Assembly (NCBI GenBank): GCA_035642125.1
Contig: DASQSZ010000130.1
Location: forward strand, 1-21,568
From: CALAED01 sp937891035
GTDB lineage: Bacteria; Actinomycetota; Actinomycetes; Streptosporangiales; Streptosporangiaceae
DNA: 21,568 nucleotides
Direction of reading: 5' to 3'
Shown piece by piece: positions 14,197-21,568 of the stretch. A model generated the notes under the pieces. That model ran no database searches, had not been told where the DNA came from, and saw only the letters and a list, made by a program, of their open reading frames with translations. The position numbers and the translations under genes were made by a program. Positions within the stretch are counted from its first letter, which is position 1, and each line of letters starts with the position of its first letter.

Positions 14197-15237
14197 ATGC
14201 AGCACGGAAGCCACCGGAAGACGACCTCTCCGCAGGCACCCGTACCGATCCCCGCCGCGCCGGCCGCCGGCGCGCCGACGGTCACCGCGGCCGTGCTCGG
14301 CGCCGTCGCCGAGCACGCCGCCGGCGGCCCCGGCAACGCCGACCGGCCCGCGCTGATCGACACCGCGGACGGCCGGGTGCTCACCTACGCGGAGTTCGCC
14401 GCCGTCGTGCCGACCGCGGCCGCCGGTCTGTCCAGACGCGGCGTGCTGACCGGCGACGTCGCCGCCGTCTACGTGACGTGTGTCCGGCACCTCGCCCTCG
14501 CCATGCACACGTTCACCGCCGCCGGCGCGGTGCCGGCCCTCATCCCGTGTGCCGGCATCACCTCGCCCGACGAGCTCGCCGAGCTGCTCACGTCGTACGA
14601 AGCCCGGATGCTCATCACAGCGCCGCCGCTGGGCGGGCTGGCCATCGACGCCGCCGACCGGTCGTACGTGCGCCAGGTCTTCGCCTTCGGCGAGTTGCCG
14701 GGGACGACGCCGTTCGGCGAGTTGCTGCGCGGCGGCGGACCGCTGCCGCGCATCGACCCGCTTCGCGACCACGCCCTGATCCAGCCGCGCCCGCGGTCCG
14801 GCGGGCCCTGGGAGCACGGGGGGGTCGGCGGGGTGCCGGACGATCGCCGGGAGCGGCTCACCCACGCCGACCGGCTGGCCGACCTGGACCGGCTCGCCGC
14901 GGCCGTCCCGATCGAGCGCGGGGACGTGCTGGTCGGCGTGTCGATCGGCTGCCCGCCCGCCACCTGGGCCGGGCTCATCGACGTCGCGCTGCTGCGCGGC
15001 GCGACGTTCGTCGCGGTCACCCGGCCGGGGCCCGCCGCACTGTTGCGGGCGATTGAGACCTACGACGCCACGCTGGTCGTCGTGGCCCCCCTGACGCTGC
15101 GGGCACTCGCGCATGAAGAAGCCGCCCCGCCGCGGCCGCGGGGGCGTTCGCCGCGCCTCCTCGTCGCCGGTCCGGCACCGGAAGAGGTGGTACGGGCCTG
15201 CCGCCGACACGACTGGACCGTCGACACGCTGGCCTGA
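14197..15237 (+). CDS. Truncated AMP-binding (ANL) domain protein without adenylation motifs
   Basis: The protein has 346 residues and aligns by eye with the N-terminal part of the preceding ANL gene. Shared landmarks are ALIDTADGRVLTYAEFAAVV, AAAGLSRRGVLTGDVAAVYV, AMHTFTAAGAVPALIP and YVRQVFAFGELPGTTPFGEL. Where the phosphate-binding loop YTSGTTGxPKG should be it has QPRPRSGGPWEHGGVGGVPD, and it stops (VRACRRHDWTVDTLA) at about the place where motif A5 would begin, so A5, A7, A8 and A10 and the C-terminal domain are absent. It cannot form acyl-AMP by the known mechanism. It may bind a ligand or partner the full-length protein, or be a decaying duplicate. The stop is intact, codon use looks normal, and a strong hairpin follows, which argue for an expressed gene. 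An upstream in-frame ATG (14113) would add an Arg-rich 28-residue extension. Confidence 0.7.
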   Translation: MQHGSHRKTTSPQAPVPIPAAPAAGAPTVTAAVLGAVAEHAAGGPGNADRPALIDTADGRVLTYAEFAAVVPTAAAGLSRRGVLTGDVAAVYVTCVRHLALAMHTFTAAGAVPALIPCAGITSPDELAELLTSYEARMLITAPPLGGLAIDAADRSYVRQVFAFGELPGTTPFGELLRGGGPLPRIDPLRDHALIQPRPRSGGPWEHGGVGGVPDDRRERLTHADRLADLDRLAAAVPIERGDVLVGVSIGCPPATWAGLIDVALLRGATFVAVTRPGPAALLRAIETYDATLVVVAPLTLRALAHEEAAPPRPRGRSPRLLVAGPAPEEVVRACRRHDWTVDTLA

Positions 15238-15241
15238 GGGG

Positions 15242-15270
15242 CCCCGGCCGGCCCCTCAGGCCGGCCGGGG
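15242..15270 (+). terminator. Strong GC hairpin after ANL gene 2
   Basis: CCCCGGCCGGCC (15242-15253) and GGCCGGCCGGGG (15259-15270) form a perfect 12-bp stem with loop CCTCA, four bases after the stop codon. There is no T-run, as is usual for actinomycete hairpin terminators. It separates the ANL block from the kinase gene. Confidence 0.7.
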
Positions 15271-15351
15271 CGGCCGGCCATCCCGTTCGCGGCACGCCAA
15301 CCGCGTCGCCGTCAATCCACCACGTCATCAAGGTCATCATCTGGACTTCAC

Positions 15352-18278
<2,927 letters not shown>

Positions 18279-18282
<4 letters not shown>

Positions 18283-18494
18283 GCGCGGCGCCGGCCGATG
18301 CGAAGATCCTCTTGGTCCACGAGCTGGACGCAAGGACCGTACGCGGACCCCATCATCTTCCTGACCGCGGCGACCGCCTCGCCGCCCTGGAGGCCGAACT
18401 GGCCCGCCTTACCGCCCAGGCCGCCGACCTAGGCGCCAAGGACCGCCTGCTCCGCCTCGACGACCTCCTCGCCTATCGACGCTTCGATGACTGA
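18279..18494 (+). pseudogene. Internally deleted response-regulator remnant
   Basis: GTG 18279 overlaps the kinase stop as GTGA and opens a 71-residue frame. It begins with PADAKILLVHELD, like the first beta strand of a receiver domain (usual form AKILLVDD). Shortly after, a different frame reads PIIFLTAATA (about 18350-18379), the fourth and fifth receiver strands with the conserved Thr region. The middle of the domain, including the phospho-Asp, is missing and the two parts are out of frame, so a deletion of roughly 80-90 codons is inferred. The remaining in-frame tail (RLAALEAELARLTAQ to YRRFDD) is coiled-coil-like. In an intact relative this would be a translationally coupled regulator for the hybrid kinase. 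It could instead be a genuine small protein. Confidence 0.5.
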
Positions 18495-18502
18495 TGAAGA
18501 CG

Positions 18503-18570
18503 TTCGCCACCCGTAGCCTCCGTCGTCCGCCGGTGCGACAACGATGGTGGGCGAAAGCGCGGTAGCTTTT
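18503..18570. terminator. Hairpins between convergent genes
   Basis: TTCGCCACC (18503-18511) pairs with GGTGGGCGAA (18546-18555) with one bulged base. A second small stem, AAAGC-N6-GCTTT (18554-18569), ends in TTTT. The site lies between the convergent kinase-side frame and the minus-strand hydrolase gene, where a two-way terminator is expected. Confidence 0.4.
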
Positions 18571-18582
18571 GGCCCGACGCAA

Positions 18583-19497
18583 TCAGGCGAGGCAGGTGGG
18601 GAGCTTGCCGTCGTTGTAGGTGACCATCTCCAGCATGATCGCCAGGTTGTCCAGCGGGCCGCCCGGCGGCGTGCCCTGCTCTTCTGCGTACGCGCGGTGC
18701 AGGTTGCCGACGATGCGTTCGGGGTCAAGCCAGTCGCCGAAATAGCCGAGATCGGCCTCGTTCGCCACCTGGAGCGGGGACAGGCCGGCGGCGATGCCGT
18801 GCTTGGCGACCTCCTGGACCCAGGTGAGATAGGACTCGGTCACGTCGTACAGCTCAGGGCCGCCGACCGGGCCGTGCCCCGGCACGATGGTCCGCGCGCC
18901 CAGCTCCCGCAGTCGGCGCAGCGCGGCGAGCGAGCCGGCCACCGAGCCCATGAGCACGAACGGCGTGCCGCCGTTGAACACCACGTCCCCCGCGAACAGC
19001 AGCCGGTGCTCGGGCACCCACACGACCACGTCGTTCGTCGTGTGCGCCGGGCCGACATGGATGAGCTCGACGCGCAGCTCCCCGACGTACAGCCGCAGCC
19101 GATCGGGGAAAGTCACAGTGGGCGGCACGATCTCGATGTCGCCCCACTCGACGTGCGGCCACAGGTGGGTCAGCAGCAGGTCCTGGTCGGCCATCTCCGC
19201 CGGGCAGTCGTCATGCCCGATGATCACCGCCTCGTGCGCGAAGACGCAGTTGCCGTAGGTGTGGTCCCCGTGGTGGTGCGTGTTGATCAGGGTGCGCGGC
19301 GCGAGTGCGGTCACCGAGGCGATCGCCGAACGCAGCAGCCGAGCGCGCATCTCGGTGGCCGCCGTGTCGATCAGCGTGACGGCGGTCGGGCCGACCAGGA
19401 AACCCGCGTTGTTCAGGCACCAGCCGCCGTCCGGCTGGATGTAGGCGTAGATCCGGTCGGCGACCTCTTCCAGCCGCGGCTGGGGCGCCCTGTGCAT
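18583..19497 (-). CDS. Metallo-beta-lactamase-fold hydrolase
   Basis: This is a 304-residue MBL-fold metal hydrolase. The motif HHHGDH (INTHHHGDHTYGN, with H74, H76, D78, H79) is intact, followed by the third-site His in HVGPAHTTND, the bridging Asp in LLFAGDVVF and the last His in VPGHGPVG, so a dinuclear zinc site is expected. The family covers glyoxalase II, lactonases, ribonucleases, quinoprotein-relay and cyclase-like enzymes. The ending IMLEMVTYNDG and the ICNT-like spacing match none I can name, so the substrate stays open. There is no secretion signal. The ATG at 19497 has GGAG seven bases upstream. It is divergent from sbcD with 90 bases between the starts, so it probably has its own promoter. 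It may act independently of the repair genes. Confidence 0.85.
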   Translation of the reverse strand: MHRAPQPRLEEVADRIYAYIQPDGGWCLNNAGFLVGPTAVTLIDTAATEMRARLLRSAIASVTALAPRTLINTHHHGDHTYGNCVFAHEAVIIGHDDCPAEMADQDLLLTHLWPHVEWGDIEIVPPTVTFPDRLRLYVGELRVELIHVGPAHTTNDVVVWVPEHRLLFAGDVVFNGGTPFVLMGSVAGSLAALRRLRELGARTIVPGHGPVGGPELYDVTESYLTWVQEVAKHGIAAGLSPLQVANEADLGYFGDWLDPERIVGNLHRAYAEEQGTPPGGPLDNLAIMLEMVTYNDGKLPTCLA

Positions 19498-19573
19498 CGG
19501 CGTCTCCGGGGGGACTTGGTGATCCTTTAGGGTTTGTCGGCGTTTCTGGAACAGAAGTGTCCGCCGTGCTGTC

Positions 19574-19579
19574 TATGCT
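19574..19579 (+). promoter_or_regulatory. -10 element upstream of sbcD
   Basis: TATGCT lies eight bases before ATG 19588, giving an almost leaderless transcript. No ribosome-binding sequence is evident before that ATG, and no good -35 match is seen. Confidence 0.4.
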
Positions 19580-19587
19580 GCCGCCGG

Positions 19588-20724
19588 ATGAGACTGCTGC
19601 ACACCTCCGATTGGCACCTCGGTCGCTCGTTCCACCGGGTCGACCTGCTCGGCGCCCAGGCGGCGTTCGTCGACCATCTCGTCGAGACGGTGCGGGCCGA
19701 GCGCGTCGACGCCGTGTTGGTGTCGGGGGATGTCTACGATCGCGCGCTGCCGCCCGTCGACGCCGTACGGCTGTGCGACGAGGCGCTGCACCGGCTGGCC
19801 GAACGCACCCGGGTGGTGTTGATCGCCGGCAACCACGATTCGGCGCAGCGGCTCGGCTTCGGCGCCGGCCTGATGGGCGCGGCCGGGGTGCACGTGCGCA
19901 CCGGCCGGACCCAGGTGGGCGAGCCCATCGTGCTCGGCGACGGCGAGTCGATCGCCGTCTATGGCATTCCCTATCTCGAGCCCGAGCTGGTCCGGCCGGC
20001 CTGGGGACTCGCCGAGCGCGGGCACGCCGCCGTGCTCACCGAGGCGATGCGCCGGATCCGCGCGGACGCCGAGCGCCGGCCAGGCGTCCCCGCTGTGGTG
20101 CTGGCGCACGCCTTCGTGACGGGCGGCGAGCCGTCGGACAGCGAACGCGACATCTCGGTCGGCGGGGTGTCGCACGTGCCGGTGAGCGTGTTCGACGGCG
20201 TCGACTATGTCGCGCTCGGCCACCTGCATGGCCGGCAGCGGCTGACCGAGCGCGTGCGTTATTCGGGGTCGCCGCTGGCCTACTCCTTCTCCGAAGCACG
20301 CCACCGCAAGGGATCATGGCTGGTCGACATCGGCGCCGCGGGTGTCAAGGAGATCAACTTCATCGACGCGCCGGTGCCGCGTCCGCTGGCCAGGCTGCGC
20401 GGCCGCCTCGACGACCTGCTCACGGCGGCGTCGTACGATCGCTACCACGAGCACTGGGTGCAGGCGACGCTGACCGACCCGGTGCGGCCCCCGGCCGCGA
20501 TGGAGCGGCTGCGCCGCCGGTTCCCGCACACGCTGGTGCTCGCTTTCGAGCCCGACGGCGCCGCGGAGCGTACCAGCGCGACGTGGACCGAACGGGTCAA
20601 GGAACGCTCCGAGCTCGACGTCGCGTTCGACTTCGTCCGCGAGGTCGGCGGCCACCCGGTCGACGCTGCCGAACGGGCCCTGCTGCACGAGGCCTTCGAA
20701 TGCTGCCGGCAGGCCCTGCCGTGA
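19588..20724 (+). CDS. sbcD: SbcD, nuclease subunit of the SbcCD exonuclease
   Basis: This is the Mre11-type Mn-dependent phosphoesterase that, with SbcC, cleaves hairpins, palindromes and protein-blocked DNA ends. It has 378 residues with the full metallophosphatase set: D8 and H10 in TSDWHLGRSF, D48 in SGDVYDR, N82-H83 in AGNHDS, H174 in LAHAFVTGG, and H212/H214 in GHLHGRQ. The C-terminal capping region (PLAYSFSEARHRKGSW onward) is as in bacterial SbcD. ATG 19588 was chosen over an in-frame start at 19534 because the conserved MRLLHTSDWHLGR begins there and a TATGCT lies just upstream. It is followed by sbcC after 13 bases, a standard two-gene operon. Confidence 0.96.
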   Translation: MRLLHTSDWHLGRSFHRVDLLGAQAAFVDHLVETVRAERVDAVLVSGDVYDRALPPVDAVRLCDEALHRLAERTRVVLIAGNHDSAQRLGFGAGLMGAAGVHVRTGRTQVGEPIVLGDGESIAVYGIPYLEPELVRPAWGLAERGHAAVLTEAMRRIRADAERRPGVPAVVLAHAFVTGGEPSDSERDISVGGVSHVPVSVFDGVDYVALGHLHGRQRLTERVRYSGSPLAYSFSEARHRKGSWLVDIGAAGVKEINFIDAPVPRPLARLRGRLDDLLTAASYDRYHEHWVQATLTDPVRPPAAMERLRRRFPHTLVLAFEPDGAAERTSATWTERVKERSELDVAFDFVREVGGHPVDAAERALLHEAFECCRQALP

Positions 20725-20737
20725 TCGCGGGGCGCCG

Positions 20738-21568
20738 GTGAGGCCGCATCGGCTGGAGGTGACGGCGTTTGGGCCGTTCGCCGAGACCGCCGCGATCGAC
20801 TTCGACGTGCTCGCCGACACCGGGCTCTTCCTCATCCACGGGCAAACGGGGGCGGGCAAGTCGAGCGTGCTCGACGCTGTCTGCTTCGCCCTGTACGGCC
20901 AGGTCGCCGGGGCGCGCAACGCCGTGCGGCGGCTGCGCAGCGACCACGCGCCGGCCGCGCTCGCCCCCCGCGTCGTCCTGGAGGTCACCGTGCGCGGCCG
21001 CCGGCTTCGGATCACCCGGTCCCCGGCCTGGCAGCGGCCCAAAAAGCGCGGCACCGGCACCACCCAAGAGCAGGCCAGGGTCATGGTCGAGGAGTACGTG
21101 GCCGGGAGCTGGCTCGGCCGGTCGACCCGGCTGGACGAGGCGGGAGACTTCATCGGCGGGCTGCTCGGCCTGACCGCTGACCAGTTCTGCCAGGTGGCGC
21201 TGTTGCCGCAGGGCGAGTTCGCGGCGTTCCTGCGGGCCGGCGCCGAAGAGCGGCACAAGGTCCTTGAGCGGTTGTTCAGCACCGAGATCTTCACGCGGGT
21301 GGAGGCGTGGCTGGCCGAGCGGCGGGCGGCGACCCGCCGCGCGGCCGACGAGCAACGCGCCGCGGCCGAGTCCATCGCCGACCGGGTGGCCGAGGCCGCC
21401 GGCACCCAGCGTTCCGACGTGGATGACGGCGCTGCGCTGGTGGCCTGGGCGACGGAGCTGACCGGCCAGCTCGGCGCCGTCGAGGCCGTGACCGGATCGC
21501 TGCTCGCGGAGTCGGCCGCCGGCCTGGAGGCGGCGCGGGCGGCCGCGCAGCGCGCCCGCACCCTCGCC
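20738..21568 (+). CDS. sbcC: SbcC, ATPase subunit of the SbcCD exonuclease (N-terminal part)
   Basis: This is the Rad50-like SMC-type ATPase that clamps DNA and controls the SbcD nuclease. The first 277 residues are present and the frame runs off the window end. Visible parts are the N-terminal LEVTAFGPFAETAAIDFD, the Walker A GQTGAGKSS (35-43) with VLDAVCFALYGQ, and the Q-loop region QVALLPQGEFAAFLRA, followed by the start of the Ala/Arg/Glu-rich coiled coil (FTRVEAWLAERRAATRRAAD). The start is taken as GTG 20738, which gives VRPHRLEVTAFGPF; the GTG at 20721 is in another frame and stops at once. The zinc-hook, signature and Walker B parts lie beyond the window. Full-length proteins in actinomycetes are near 1000 residues. 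Confidence 0.95.
   Translation, partial: MRPHRLEVTAFGPFAETAAIDFDVLADTGLFLIHGQTGAGKSSVLDAVCFALYGQVAGARNAVRRLRSDHAPAALAPRVVLEVTVRGRRLRITRSPAWQRPKKRGTGTTQEQARVMVEEYVAGSWLGRSTRLDEAGDFIGGLLGLTADQFCQVALLPQGEFAAFLRAGAEERHKVLERLFSTEIFTRVEAWLAERRAATRRAADEQRAAAESIADRVAEAAGTQRSDVDDGAALVAWATELTGQLGAVEAVTGSLLAESAAGLEAARAAAQRARTLA

Noticed and set aside
12561..15237. NRPS or other secondary-metabolite cluster
   Set aside because: Only ANL domains are present; there is no carrier, condensation or thioesterase domain, and the ANL motifs are damaged.

Overview
The window comes from a GC-rich actinomycete. High GC, third-position GC bias, TANNNT promoters placed 6-8 bases before start codons, GTG starts and the large LuxR/ATPase and poly-HAMP kinase families all fit, and the overall style suggests Streptosporangiales, though the genus is an inference. 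Almost every base is coding and no gap between genes exceeds about 235 bases. No tRNA, rRNA or CRISPR array was seen.

Layout. (1) Bases 1-661 are the end of an IS630-family insertion sequence, transposase on the minus strand. It is inserted at a TA and has removed the start of a CPA2-type cation:proton antiporter (frame 664-1944, first usable start 739). A short stretch after it (2046-2185) may hold a decayed toxin-antitoxin pair. (2) Bases 2178-9496 form one minus-strand catabolic unit. In transcription order it runs: XRE-cupin regulator, M24 peptidase/creatinase-fold hydrolase, E1 alpha and E1 beta of a 2-oxoacid dehydrogenase, ATZ/TRZ-type amidohydrolase, bicupin, and an SDR without the usual catalytic residues. 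ATGA overlaps (M24/E1 alpha, cupin/SDR) and short gaps support an operon. I know of no described pathway with this gene set.

(3) Bases 9647-12394 encode an ATPase-type LuxR regulator, divergent from the XRE regulator. (4) Bases 12561-15237 hold two adenylate-forming (ANL) enzyme homologues. The first is full length with substitutions at key positions; the second is a truncated, motif-less relative. Both have leaderless-type promoters with matching upstream elements, and a strong GC hairpin closes the block. (5) Bases 15352-18282 encode a soluble hybrid histidine kinase with a Nik1-like poly-HAMP array. It overlaps by four bases a small frame that looks like an internally deleted response regulator. 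(6) Bases 18583-19497 (minus) encode a metallo-beta-lactamase-fold hydrolase, divergent from sbcD-sbcC (19588 to the window end), the SbcCD DNA-repair nuclease.

How the parts work together: region 2 looks like a regulated degradation module in which amide or C-N hydrolysis feeds a 2-oxoacid to the E1 enzyme. Regions 3-5 look like a signalling locus in which two apparently impaired adenylating proteins sit between a LuxR ATPase and a cytosolic hybrid kinase. These links rest on gene order alone.
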